Assembly (NCBI RefSeq): GCF_007483665.1
Contig: NZ_VIQO01000023.1
Location: 1-64,000 of the forward strand
Direction of reading: 5' to 3'
DNA from: Catellatospora sichuanensis
GTDB taxonomy: Bacteria > Actinomycetota > Actinomycetes > Mycobacteriales > Micromonosporaceae
Length of the DNA: 64,000 nt
Within the stretch, counting starts at the first letter, position 1. Each line of letters begins with the position of its first letter. Of this stretch, positions 40,438 to 49,512 are shown piece by piece. Below the pieces are notes generated by a model that was given only the letters and a program-made list of their open reading frames with translations, made no database searches and was not told the origin of the DNA. The position numbers and the translations under genes are program-made.

Positions 40438-42573
40438 TCAGAGGCTGCTGCCGGTGACCGAGGTGCCGGACCTGGTGATGCGGTACGTGATCTGCGTGCC
40501 GCTCCAGAAGTGGAAGGTGAGTGTGACCGGGGCGCCGTCGTCGACCTCGTTGAAGAACTCCGGCTTCAGAGTGATCGTGTTCGCGCTGTAGTCGGGCTGG
40601 AAGTGCTGCCAGAACTCCTTGAACGACGTCCACTCGGCAGGCCCGGCGTTCGTGCCGTCGGCGTACTTGGCCTCCATGGTGGCGAGTTGGTCGCCACGGA
40701 ACTGGGTGGGGATGACCAGGGAACTCGTCGTGCCGGTGGCGTTTGCCTGGGTGGGCGGGTCGTAGGTGATGATGCTGATCGGCCAGGGTCGGCCTTGGGA
40801 GAACCGGGCCTCGATGCCGGCGTTCACGCCATAGGCCCGGTTGCCGACCAGCCGCGTCACGGCTGCGGCGGTGAGGGTGAGCGTATTGCCGGACACGGTG
40901 TAGTCGCTGCCGCCGGCCAGAGCCGTGCTGCCCTGCCACAGTCCTTGGAACGACGTGCCGTTGAGGTTGAGCGTGAGGGATTTGCCCGTGACCTGGCCGG
41001 TGCGGGGCACATACACCTGGTCCGACGAGGCGGTGCCGGAGCGCGTCGTCCAGCTGGACTTCATCATCGCGAACACGCCGGGGTCGCGCCAGCTCAGGTC
41101 GTTGCGGTTGAGGAACTGGCCGGCGTCCCACACCATGGTGGTGAGGTTCCGGGTTCGGGCGTGGTAGCCCACGGCTTCCAGGAACTTCAGGAACTCGCCG
41201 CGTTCGATGACTCCGGGCCGGTTGTGGTCCCAGTTGAGCAGGGCCCACTCTCCGATGATCACCGGGATGCCGCGGCTCACGAAGGTGCTGTGCACACGGT
41301 CGAAGGTGCCGGTGAGGTCCTGTTCCACGTTCGTGTCGTAGCGAGTCCCGCCCGCGATGTTGACGCTGAACGGCCACCAACCGTAGAAGTGGACCGTTGC
41401 GGCGAGGTTGCGGTCGTTCAGCTCGTTGAAGGTGGCGGTCAGGGCGTCCAGCCGCCCCTGGTCGGCGTTCGTGAAGAGCGTGGGCAGTACCAGCAGCCGG
41501 GTGGCGTTGCCGCCGCCCGACTGGCGCACGATCCGGACGAAGTCGGCGTTGAGTTCGTGCAGCACCGCGTAGTTCTGCTCATCGCCCGAGGTGCCGGTGA
41601 ACTGAGGTTCGTTGATGCTCTCGAAAACCAGGCGGGAGGAGTGGTTGCGGAACGCGGCGGCGAGCTGGGTCCACAGCGCGCTGTACCTGGCGCGTACGTT
41701 CGCTTGATCGCCGGGGTACGTGTTGATCCACTGCCAGGAGTCGTGATGCAGGTTGATCATCACGTAGAAGCCTTCGGCCAGGGACCAGTCGACGACCTGG
41801 CGGACGCGGTTCAGCCAGGCGGTGTCGATGGTGTAGGTCGGCGCCGCGCCGTGATGGTTGCTCCAGGTCACGGGAATGCGGATGCTGTTGTAGCCCTGTG
41901 TGCGTACGTGGTGGAGCAGGGCCTGGGTGGTCAGGGGGTTGCCCCAGGCGGTCTCGTCCGGGATGGCGTCGAGGGTGTTGCCGAGGTTCCATCCCGGCTG
42001 CATGGCCGCCACGGTCGCCATGGGGTTGCCTGGCTGGGGTGATGTCGACGGCGACGGCGACGGCGACGCCGACGGCGACGCCGAGGGCGACGCGGAGGCG
42101 GAGGCGCCGGCCGACGGGCTGGTGGAGGGCGAGGGCGTCCCGCCGACGTTGCCGGTGCAGGTGACGCCGTTGAGGGTGAACGAGGTGGGTGCCGTGTTGC
42201 CGGCCGACCATGAGCCGTTGAAGCCGAAGGAGACCGTCGAGTTGGTGGCGATCGCCGCGTTGTAGCTCATGTTCGCCGCGGTGACCTGGCTGCCGGCTGA
42301 CGTGGTGGTGGCGTTCCAGGCCTGGGTGACGTGCTGGCCGGACGGGAATGTCCAGGTCAGATTCCAGCCGTTGACGGCGTCGCCGAGGTTGGTGATGTTC
42401 ACGTTGGCGGTGAATCCGCCCGGCCATTGGGCCGACACGGCGTAGGCCACCCGGCATCCCGCGGCGGCCTGAGCGCTGACCGCTGCGGTCATGCCCGCTG
42501 CGAGCAGCGCGGCCACGCTGCCGGCTACCACGGCGGCCCGAAGTCGGCTTCTTCGTATTTCTTGCAGCCTCAT
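40438..42573 (-). CDS. Secreted cellulase: CBM2, GH5, CBM_X2, CBM46
   Basis: 711 residues. Signal peptide 1-37; CBM2 at about 39-140 (CRVAYAVSAQWPGGFTANVNITN, WNLTWTFPSGQHVTQAWNA, and C at VTCTG closing the disulfide). A Ser/Pro linker follows. GH5 at about 185-500 has MQPGWNLGNTLDA, NLHHDSWQWI, acid/base Glu in ESINEPQF and nucleophile Glu in IIGEWALLN. The C-terminal ~200 residues look like CBM_X2 plus CBM46, as in GH5_4 endoglucanases/xyloglucanases. AAAGGAAC precedes ATG 42573. A CGAAAGTTTCG palindrome upstream links it to the divergent xylo-operon. Confidence 0.9.
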   Translation of the reverse strand: MRLQEIRRSRLRAAVVAGSVAALLAAGMTAAVSAQAAAGCRVAYAVSAQWPGGFTANVNITNLGDAVNGWNLTWTFPSGQHVTQAWNATTTSAGSQVTAANMSYNAAIATNSTVSFGFNGSWSAGNTAPTSFTLNGVTCTGNVGGTPSPSTSPSAGASASASPSASPSASPSPSPSTSPQPGNPMATVAAMQPGWNLGNTLDAIPDETAWGNPLTTQALLHHVRTQGYNSIRIPVTWSNHHGAAPTYTIDTAWLNRVRQVVDWSLAEGFYVMINLHHDSWQWINTYPGDQANVRARYSALWTQLAAAFRNHSSRLVFESINEPQFTGTSGDEQNYAVLHELNADFVRIVRQSGGGNATRLLVLPTLFTNADQGRLDALTATFNELNDRNLAATVHFYGWWPFSVNIAGGTRYDTNVEQDLTGTFDRVHSTFVSRGIPVIIGEWALLNWDHNRPGVIERGEFLKFLEAVGYHARTRNLTTMVWDAGQFLNRNDLSWRDPGVFAMMKSSWTTRSGTASSDQVYVPRTGQVTGKSLTLNLNGTSFQGLWQGSTALAGGSDYTVSGNTLTLTAAAVTRLVGNRAYGVNAGIEARFSQGRPWPISIITYDPPTQANATGTTSSLVIPTQFRGDQLATMEAKYADGTNAGPAEWTSFKEFWQHFQPDYSANTITLKPEFFNEVDDGAPVTLTFHFWSGTQITYRITRSGTSVTGSSL

Positions 42574-42756
42574 GGGGACGTTCCTTTCGTCGTCGGATTC
42601 GTTGGGGTGCGCGGTCGGCGCGCGGTCATCTCGTGGCTACGCAGGTGACGGTCGGCGCACACCGCGCGCCGGCACGGCTCGGTGCTCTGCGGATGCTGCC
42701 CGATGCTTCCGCGACACTGCTTGGCTCCCGCAGCGCGACAACAGTCGCGACTGGAT

Positions 42757-42773
42757 CCGCGAAAGTTTCGCGG
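42757..42773. promoter_or_regulatory. 17-bp perfect palindrome, LacI-type operator
   Basis: CCGCGAAAGTTTCGCGG, perfectly symmetric around the central G at 42765. It lies about 185 bases upstream of the cellulase start. It resembles the GAAA-N-TTTC operators described for xylan-regulating LacI proteins in actinomycetes (recalled, not verified). Two weaker relatives lie at 42901 and 42923. Confidence 0.75.
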
Positions 42774-42864
42774 CGGACGCTACGCCTTTCCTGGATGTTC
42801 GTCAATGGATGCCAGAACACGCCTACCGCCAAGGGCGATCAGGTCCCGCCGATGCCACAACACA

Positions 42865-42893
42865 TTGACGGGATAGCCCACCTTCACTACGCT
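42865..42893 (+). promoter_or_regulatory. Promoter of the xylo-oligosaccharide operon
   Basis: TTGACG (42865-42870), 17-base spacer, TACGCT (42888-42893), about 160 bases before the binding-protein start. Operators follow immediately. Confidence 0.7.
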
Positions 42894-42900
42894 TCCGGCC

Positions 42901-42933
42901 AGAAAGTTTCTCTCCCATGTCCAGAAAGTTTCT
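42901..42933 (+). promoter_or_regulatory. Tandem AGAAAGTTTCT operators
   Basis: AGAAAGTTTCT at 42901-42911 and again at 42923-42933, both inside CCAGAAAGTTTCT. The centres are 22 bases apart, two helical turns. The first starts eight bases after the -10. Likely targets of the LacI protein at 48364. Confidence 0.75.
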
Positions 42934-43052
42934 ACACTCTCGCCATGACTCGGTGCACATGGACGTGATCGTCGAGTCGGATGTGGATGAGGGTGCCCTC
43001 CGCGATCAGCAGGTGACCCGCACAGCACCGATACCTCGAAGGTGGTTCATAC

Positions 43053-44747
43053 ATGACAGCGGACGCCGACCAGCCGACATCGAGGCTGATCTCCCGCCGC
43101 GGCGTGCTCACGGGCGCCGCCGGGCTCGCCGGTGCGATGGTCACGTCCGGCGCCCTGGCCGGATGCGGATCCGACACCAAGACCAACGCACCCGGCACGA
43201 CCGGCGCGGACGCGATGAAGCGAGCACTGCCCCGATATGTCCCGAGCACCTCGGTGACGCCTGACATCCCCAGCGTGACCGGCGCGAACGGGGCCGCCTC
43301 CGATCCGGCGTTCCTGAGCTATCCCGCCAACCCCGTCCAGACGGTGGCCGGTGTGCCGGGATCCGGTGGCACCTTCGTCACCCGAACGCCGCTGTGGGGG
43401 GCCGTCCCTCCGTCGAGCGGGAACACCTACTACGACGCGGTCAACGCGGCACTCGGCTCCACGCTGCGAATGCAGCCCGCCGATGGCAACACCTACGTCG
43501 ACAACCTGCCGGCGCTGTTCGCCTCCGGCAGACTGCCCGACTGGACCCAGATCCCCTCCTGGGCCAACCAGAAACTGAACCTGGGCGCCGCCGTGGACCG
43601 GTTCGTCGACCTGACGCCGCACCTGGCCGGCGACAACGTCGCCAAGTACCCGAACCTGGCCAACATCCCGTCGGCCGCGTGGCAGGCAGGCGTCTGGAAC
43701 GGCAGGCTGTACGGCATCCCGTCGTTCTCGTCACCCAACAACTTCCCGGGCTACCTGTTCTACCGCAAGGACCTGTTCGAGGCAGCCGGGATCTCGCCGG
43801 CGGTGAAGTCCGCCGAAGACCTGTTCGCCGCAGGCAAGCAGCTCACCGACCCGAACGCCGGCCGGTGGGCGTTCGACGACCTGTGGCCCTTCCTGCTGTT
43901 CCCGTTCCAGGTGGTCAGCACCTGGAACCCTGACCCCGGCGGCAAACTGGTCCATCAGTACGAGACCCCGGGCATGATCGAAGCCATCAACTTCGCGGCC
44001 CGGCTGGCCAAGGCGGGCTACGTGCACCCTGATGCCCTGGCCGGCAACACCGCCAACGGGCAACAGCGCTTCTGGAGCGGCAAGGTGGCCATCAGCGCGG
44101 GAGGCACCGGTGCGATGGACGGCGAGGACGCGAAGGGCGGCACGGCCGCCAACCCGAACTACAGCCGGCAGGCCTTCAACGTCTTCGACGCCGCCGGCAG
44201 CACCCCGGTCATCCAGCTCGGCCCCGGAGCCAGCTGGTTCAGCTACCTGAACCGGGACCTGTCCGACGCGAAGGTCCAGGAGTGCCTGGCGATCGCGAAC
44301 TTCCTCGCCGCGCCGTACGGCTCCAAGGAGTACCTGCTCGTCAACTTCGGTGCCGCCGGGGTGGACTACACGATCGACGAAGGCAACGCGATCCTCACAC
44401 AGCAGGGTCAGAAGGACGTGGCGACCAGCTTCCAGTTCCTGGTCAGCGGCCCACAGGCGACGCTGGTCAAGAACGGGTTCAGCCAGGTGGCCAAGGACTA
44501 CGCGGCATGGCAGGCCGATGCGGTGAAGTACGCGGTCCGGCCGATGTTCTTCGCGATGAACATCACCGAGCCGCCGCAGTACGCCGCCATCGGCCAGCAG
44601 GTCGAGGACACGATCAAGGACGTCCGCAACGGCCGCAAATCGATCGACGATTACCGGGCCGCGGTCGATGCGTGGCGCAAGCAGGGCGGAGACGAACTGC
44701 GCAAGTTCTATGAGGGCATCCGCGACAAGCACGGCACCGGCCAGTGA
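43053..44747 (+). CDS. Extracellular solute-binding lipoprotein (LplA-like)
   Basis: 564 residues, long as in LplA/YtcQ-type binding proteins. A twin-arginine lipoprotein signal (LISRRGVLTGAAG, lipobox LAGC) is followed by FVTRTPLWGAVPPSSGNTYY, LPALFASGRLPDW and GRLYGIPSFSSPNNFPGYLFYRKD, the usual substrate-cleft regions. It feeds two permeases coded just downstream (GTGA overlap). With GH43 and a xylan-type operator, the ligand is probably a xylo- or arabinoxylo-oligosaccharide. AAGGTGG precedes the ATG. Confidence 0.9.
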   Translation: MTADADQPTSRLISRRGVLTGAAGLAGAMVTSGALAGCGSDTKTNAPGTTGADAMKRALPRYVPSTSVTPDIPSVTGANGAASDPAFLSYPANPVQTVAGVPGSGGTFVTRTPLWGAVPPSSGNTYYDAVNAALGSTLRMQPADGNTYVDNLPALFASGRLPDWTQIPSWANQKLNLGAAVDRFVDLTPHLAGDNVAKYPNLANIPSAAWQAGVWNGRLYGIPSFSSPNNFPGYLFYRKDLFEAAGISPAVKSAEDLFAAGKQLTDPNAGRWAFDDLWPFLLFPFQVVSTWNPDPGGKLVHQYETPGMIEAINFAARLAKAGYVHPDALAGNTANGQQRFWSGKVAISAGGTGAMDGEDAKGGTAANPNYSRQAFNVFDAAGSTPVIQLGPGASWFSYLNRDLSDAKVQECLAIANFLAAPYGSKEYLLVNFGAAGVDYTIDEGNAILTQQGQKDVATSFQFLVSGPQATLVKNGFSQVAKDYAAWQADAVKYAVRPMFFAMNITEPPQYAAIGQQVEDTIKDVRNGRKSIDDYRAAVDAWRKQGGDELRKFYEGIRDKHGTGQ

Positions 44748-45760
44748 GCGGCGCACCATCGGGGGTCCGGGGCGGTTCGGCCGCTCCCGGGCAGATCCGG
44801 CCGCGCCACCCCGAAAGCGCCGGCACGCTGCCTCGGCGTCCCGGCGTGCCCACGATGACGTGGCGGATGCAGATACGGCGTGATCGCACGCTGCTGGTGA
44901 TGACGGCCCCGGTGCTCGTGCTGCTCGCACTGTTCGCCTACGTCCCGATGGTCGGCTCCGTCATGGCGTTCCAGCAATACAGCGTCTACACGGGCTTCTG
45001 GGAGAGCGACTGGGTCGGAATGGCGACCTTCCAGCAGCTGCTGGGCGATGCGCTGTTCTGGCAGGCTTTCGAGAACACCCTGGTGATCAGCGCAGTCCAG
45101 CTGCTCCTGTACTTTCCCGTCCCGATAGCCCTCGCGCTGCTACTCAACTCGATCATCAGCGGCAAGGTCCGTTCGTTCGTCCAGTCCGTCGTGTACCTGC
45201 CGCACTTCTTCTCCTGGGTGCTCGTCATCACGATCTTCCAGCAGATGCTCGGCGGCGCCGGCGCACTGAACTCGCTGCTGCGCCGGCACGGCTTCGAGCC
45301 GTGGGACATCATGACCGATCCCGGCACGTTCACGTACCTGCTCACCGCACAGGCGGTGTGGAAGGAGGCGGGCTGGGGCATCATCGTGTTCCTGGCCGCC
45401 CTCGCCGCGATCGACCAGCAGCTGTACGAGTCCGCCGCCGTCGACGGCGCAGGCCGCTGGCGGCGCCTGTGGCACGTCACCCTGCCCGGCATGCGGGCCG
45501 TGATCGTGCTCATGCTGGTGCTGCGGTTGGGTAACGCGCTGACGGTCGGGTTCGAGCAGATGCTGATCCAGCGTGACGCGGTCGGCCGGGACGCCGCCGA
45601 GGTCATCGACACGTTCGCGTACTACTACGGCGTCGTCAACAACAACTTCAGCTACGGCGCGGCGGCCGGCCTGTTCAAGGGACTGCTGTCCCTGGTGCTG
45701 ATCCTTGCGGCGAACAGGCTGGCACACGCGTTCGGCGAGGACGGGCTCTACCGCAGATGA
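44744..45760 (+). CDS. Carbohydrate ABC transporter permease (LplB type)
   Basis: 338 residues with six membrane segments after a ~45-residue basic N-terminus. FAYVPMVGSVMAFQQYSVYTG is typical of LplB. The EAA loop is QQLYESAAVDGAGRWRRLWHVTLPGM. The GTG start overlaps the binding-protein stop by four bases and the stop overlaps the next permease. Confidence 0.9.
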   Translation: MSGAPSGVRGGSAAPGQIRPRHPESAGTLPRRPGVPTMTWRMQIRRDRTLLVMTAPVLVLLALFAYVPMVGSVMAFQQYSVYTGFWESDWVGMATFQQLLGDALFWQAFENTLVISAVQLLLYFPVPIALALLLNSIISGKVRSFVQSVVYLPHFFSWVLVITIFQQMLGGAGALNSLLRRHGFEPWDIMTDPGTFTYLLTAQAVWKEAGWGIIVFLAALAAIDQQLYESAAVDGAGRWRRLWHVTLPGMRAVIVLMLVLRLGNALTVGFEQMLIQRDAVGRDAAEVIDTFAYYYGVVNNNFSYGAAAGLFKGLLSLVLILAANRLAHAFGEDGLYRR

Positions 45761-46704
45761 CTATGACGACAACCCCGGCAACCGGCGTCCGGTCACCGCG
45801 CCGCGACACCCGCCGACCGCCCTGGGAGGAACGGCCCACCCCAGGCGGCCAGGCCGCCAAAGGCACGATCCTGTTCGTCGTGCTGGCCGTCGTCCTGGTC
45901 CCGCTTTATGCGGTGGTCCTCACCAGCTTGTCCGATCAGGAGTCGATAAACCTGGCCGGCGGCATGGTGCTCGTACCGCACCACCTGACCCTCGAGTCAT
46001 ACCGGGCGATCTTCAGCAACTCGTTGATCGTTCACTCGCTCCTGGTCAGCTTGACGATCACGGTCGTCGGCACGGTCTTCTCCATGGTGACGACCGTCCT
46101 GTGCGCCTATGGCCTGTCGCGTCCACGTTCCTTCGGCCATCGCGCGATCCTCATGGCGCTCGTCGTGACGATGTTCTTCAGCGGCGGGATCATCCCCACG
46201 TTCATGGTCGTCTCATCGCTCGGCGGCTACGACCGCTACTGGTCGCTGATCCTGCCCAGTGCCGTATCCGTGTTCAACATCATCGTCATGCGGGGGTTCT
46301 TCACCCACACCGCCCAGGACCTCATCGACGCGGCCCGTGTGGACGGCGCGGGAGACTGGCGCATCCTGTGGTCGGTGGTGCTGCCGACCTCACGAGCGGT
46401 GGTCGCGGTGATCACCCTTTTCTACGCCGTCGGCTACTGGAACTCCTTCTTCAACGCGCTGCTCTACCTGCCGGACAACGGCAAGTGGCCACTTCAGATG
46501 ATCATCTACACGTACACGCTGCAGGGCAACTTCATGCCCGGCACGGGGGCCGTGAGCGGACAACACCTCGGACATCAGGCCCTCGCGCCGCTGTCCCTGC
46601 AGATGGCCGTGGTCACCCTGACCTTGATTCCCATCCTCGTCGCCTATCCCTTCGTCCAGAAGCACTTCACCAAAGGCATGCTGATCGGCGCGATCAAGGG
46701 ATGA
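45757..46704 (+). CDS. Carbohydrate ABC transporter permease (LplC/YtcP type)
   Basis: 315 residues. Six membrane segments; FFSGGIIPTFMVVSSLGGYDRYW is characteristic of the YtcP/LplC group. EAA loop: QDLIDAARVDGAGDWRILWSVVLPTSR. C-terminus YPFVQKHFTKGMLIGAIKG. ATGA overlap with the upstream permease. It completes the importer; the ATPase is missing from the locus. Confidence 0.9.
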   Translation: MTMTTTPATGVRSPRRDTRRPPWEERPTPGGQAAKGTILFVVLAVVLVPLYAVVLTSLSDQESINLAGGMVLVPHHLTLESYRAIFSNSLIVHSLLVSLTITVVGTVFSMVTTVLCAYGLSRPRSFGHRAILMALVVTMFFSGGIIPTFMVVSSLGGYDRYWSLILPSAVSVFNIIVMRGFFTHTAQDLIDAARVDGAGDWRILWSVVLPTSRAVVAVITLFYAVGYWNSFFNALLYLPDNGKWPLQMIIYTYTLQGNFMPGTGAVSGQHLGHQALAPLSLQMAVVTLTLIPILVAYPFVQKHFTKGMLIGAIKG

Positions 46705-46765
46705 GCCGCATCGTCACGCTGGGCGGTGCGGCACACGTTCTCACCGCACGGAGAAAGAAGACCGA

Positions 46766-48367
46766 ATGAGCCTGGTCCGAACCGCACCAGCCACAGCCCC
46801 TTCCGGGACACACCATTGGAGCAACGGCGCGTTCACCAACCCGGTGCTCGCCGGCATGCACCCGGACCCGAGCATCTGCCGGGTCGGCGACGACTACTAC
46901 CTGGCCTGTTCGAGCTTCGAGTACTTCCCTGGCGTACCCGTGTTCCACAGCCGGGACCTGGTGCACTGGGAGCAGATCGGCAATGCGCTGGACCGGCCGA
47001 GCCAACTGGCACTGCCCGCCGAAACGCCGTCGTCCGGCGGCGTGTACGCGCCCACGCTGCGCCACCACGACGGCCGCTTCTGGCTGATCACCACGAACGT
47101 CGCTCCCGGCGGCGGCACCATGGTGTTCACCACCACGGACCCCGCGGGCCCCTGGTCCGAACCCATCGCCGTGCCCGGCGTCGCGGGCATCGACCCCGAT
47201 CTCGCCTGGGACGAGCAGGGCCGTTGCTGGTGCACGTATGCCGGCATCGAGCAGATCCGCATCGACCCCGGCACCGGCCGGACGTTCGGCCCGCCGCGCA
47301 GCCTGTGGTCGGGCGCACCAGGCGCACAGGCCCCCGAGGCGCCGCACCTGTACCTGGTCGGCGACCGCTGGTACCTGCTGATCGCCGAGGGCGGCACGGA
47401 GCGGGGACACGCCGTCTCGATCGCCCGCGGACCGGCGCCCGACGGACCGTTCGAGCCGTGCCCGGCCAACCCGATCCTGACCCACCGCGGCACCAACCGG
47501 CCGATCCAGAACACCGGTCACGCCGACCTCGTCCAAGCCCCGGACGACTCCTGGTGGCTGGTGCTGCTGGGCGTCCGGCCGCGCGGTGGCACCCCCGGTT
47601 GGCACGTACTCGGGCGGGAGACCTTTCTCGCGCCCGTGACATGGGTCGACGGCTGGCCGGTCGTCGGCGACGTCGCACCGGCCATGACGGCACCCCCGTG
47701 GGCACCGCGACCGGTGGCGGCGACCCCCACACGCGACGACTTCGACTCCCGTTCACTGCACCCGCGGTGGGTCTCGGTGCGGGCCCGGCCCGCCGAACGC
47801 TGGTCGCTCACCGACCAGCCCGGATGGCTCGTGCTGCACGCCGCCGGCGGGTCGCTCGACGAGCCTGACGTGACTTTCGTCGGCCGTCGCCAGCAGCACC
47901 TGTCCTGCAGGGCACGGGCGCTCGTCGACGCCGGGCAGGGAAGCGGCGGTCTCGGCGTACGGGTCGACGAGGCGCATCACTATGAGATCGAGGTGGGCGA
48001 GGGGCAGGTGCGAGTCATCGCGCGGACCTCCTCCCTGCGTTCGACGGTTGCCACCGAGGCAGCGCCGGACGGGCCGGTCCGGCTCCGGATAGACGTGCTC
48101 ACCTCACCACCAGCAGACTGGCATCCGCGCAAGGGGCCCGATGTGCTCCGACTCGGCGTGGAGGCCCTGGACGGCACCTTCGGCGTACTGGCCGAGCTCG
48201 ACGGACGTCACCTGTCGACCGAGGTCGCCGGCGGCTTCACCGGCCGGGTCATCGGCATGTACGCCGCCGCCGGCACGGTCCGTTTCGACTGGTTCGATTA
48301 CGAGCCCGTGGACGACGAAGCAGGTCCACGGTCGGACACACCTGGAGAAGCTATCCTTGCGCCGTGA
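46766..48367 (+). CDS. GH43 beta-xylosidase/arabinofuranosidase
   Basis: 533 residues, no signal peptide, so intracellular. The five-bladed propeller shows the base Asp in NPVLAGMHPDPSIC, the pKa-modulating Asp in GIDPDLAW and the acid Glu in QAPEAPHLY. From about 320 a beta-sandwich of the GH43 C2 / concanavalin type follows (RDDFDSRSLHPRWVSVR, HYEIEVGEGQVRVIARTSS). This resembles the GH43_11/12 beta-xylosidase group. It would hydrolyse imported xylo-oligosaccharides. GGAGAAAG precedes the ATG; the stop overlaps the LacI start (GTGA). Confidence 0.9.
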   Translation: MSLVRTAPATAPSGTHHWSNGAFTNPVLAGMHPDPSICRVGDDYYLACSSFEYFPGVPVFHSRDLVHWEQIGNALDRPSQLALPAETPSSGGVYAPTLRHHDGRFWLITTNVAPGGGTMVFTTTDPAGPWSEPIAVPGVAGIDPDLAWDEQGRCWCTYAGIEQIRIDPGTGRTFGPPRSLWSGAPGAQAPEAPHLYLVGDRWYLLIAEGGTERGHAVSIARGPAPDGPFEPCPANPILTHRGTNRPIQNTGHADLVQAPDDSWWLVLLGVRPRGGTPGWHVLGRETFLAPVTWVDGWPVVGDVAPAMTAPPWAPRPVAATPTRDDFDSRSLHPRWVSVRARPAERWSLTDQPGWLVLHAAGGSLDEPDVTFVGRRQQHLSCRARALVDAGQGSGGLGVRVDEAHHYEIEVGEGQVRVIARTSSLRSTVATEAAPDGPVRLRIDVLTSPPADWHPRKGPDVLRLGVEALDGTFGVLAELDGRHLSTEVAGGFTGRVIGMYAAAGTVRFDWFDYEPVDDEAGPRSDTPGEAILAP

Positions 48368-49491
48368 ACGGGTCCGGTCCGCGACCGGATGACGGCCGGC
48401 GAGGCAGCGCCGCAGAAACCATGGAGGGGGTCGGGTTGTCGCACGCCGAGCCGGACGAGTCGACCACCGACAGCGAACGCACCCGAGGCGACCTGGCCGG
48501 TCCGGTGACGATCTCCTACATCGCCGAATCCGCCGGGGTGTCCATCCCCACCGTGTCCAAGGTCCTCAACGGCCGCTCCGGCGTCGCCGCCGACACCCGC
48601 GCCCGGGTCGAGGCACTCGTCAGCCAGTACGGTTACCGCAGGCCGGCACCGTCGACCCGCAGCAACATGATGGAGCTCGTCTTCGACGAGTTGCAGCACA
48701 TGTGGGGCGTCGAGATCATCCGCGGGGTGGAGCGGGTCGCCCGTGAGCACCGCATGGGTGTCGTGCTGACGGAGTTCGGGCCGCAGCGCAGCGCGATCCG
48801 CTACTGGATCGACGACACGCTCGCCCGCCGCCCGGCCTGCATCGTGACAGTCGCCCAGCTGTCGGAGCAGCAGCGTGGCCAGCTGCGGGCCAGAGGCATC
48901 CCGTTCGTGGTCGTGGATCCCACCGTCGAGCTGCCGGGCGACGTCCCGTTCGTCGGGGCCACGAACTGGACCGGTGGCCGCTCCGCCGCCCGGCATCTGA
49001 TCGAACTCGGGCACCGCCGGATCGCGATGATCAGCGGCCCTGACCGTGTCCTGTGCTGCCAGGCCAGGCTCGACGGCTACCGCTCGGCCATGGCCGCCGC
49101 CGGCCTGGCGACGGACGCCGACCTGGTCGTGCGCACCGACCTCACCCAGGACGACGGCCGCGCGGCGGCACTGAACCTGCTGGCCCGCCCGAACCGGCCC
49201 ACAGCGATCTTCGCCGGCAACGACCTGCAGGCGCTCGGCGTGTACCAGGCTGCGCGGTCGCTCGGGCTGCGGATCCCCACGGATCTGAGCGTGGTGGGAT
49301 TCGACGACCTTCCGATCGCCGCTTTGATGGATCCTCCGCTGACCACCGTCCACCAACCGCTCACCGAGATGGCCGTGGCCGCCACCGAGCTGGCACTGGC
49401 CCTCGGACGCGGCGAGCGGACCCCACAGCTGGGCCTCGAGCTGGCGACCAGCCTGACGATCCGGCAAAGCACGGCTCCGCCGCCGGCTTGA
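48364..49491 (+). CDS. LacI-family regulator of the xylo-operon
   Basis: 375 residues from GTG 48364, overlapping the GH43 stop; internal ATG 48421 is possible. A ~45-residue acidic tail precedes the HTH TISYIAESAGVSIPTVSKVLNG. The core has PTAIFAGNDLQALGVYQAARSLGLRIPTDLSVVGFDD and TTVHQPLTEMAVAATELAL. It resembles actinobacterial XylR/BxlR-like proteins. It is last in the operon, so it would be autoregulated through the operators at 42901-42933, and may also act on the cellulase through 42757. Confidence 0.9.
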   Translation: MNGSGPRPDDGRRGSAAETMEGVGLSHAEPDESTTDSERTRGDLAGPVTISYIAESAGVSIPTVSKVLNGRSGVAADTRARVEALVSQYGYRRPAPSTRSNMMELVFDELQHMWGVEIIRGVERVAREHRMGVVLTEFGPQRSAIRYWIDDTLARRPACIVTVAQLSEQQRGQLRARGIPFVVVDPTVELPGDVPFVGATNWTGGRSAARHLIELGHRRIAMISGPDRVLCCQARLDGYRSAMAAAGLATDADLVVRTDLTQDDGRAAALNLLARPNRPTAIFAGNDLQALGVYQAARSLGLRIPTDLSVVGFDDLPIAALMDPPLTTVHQPLTEMAVAATELALALGRGERTPQLGLELATSLTIRQSTAPPPA

Positions 49492-49512
49492 CGCTGCCCG
49501 GTGGCCACGACG

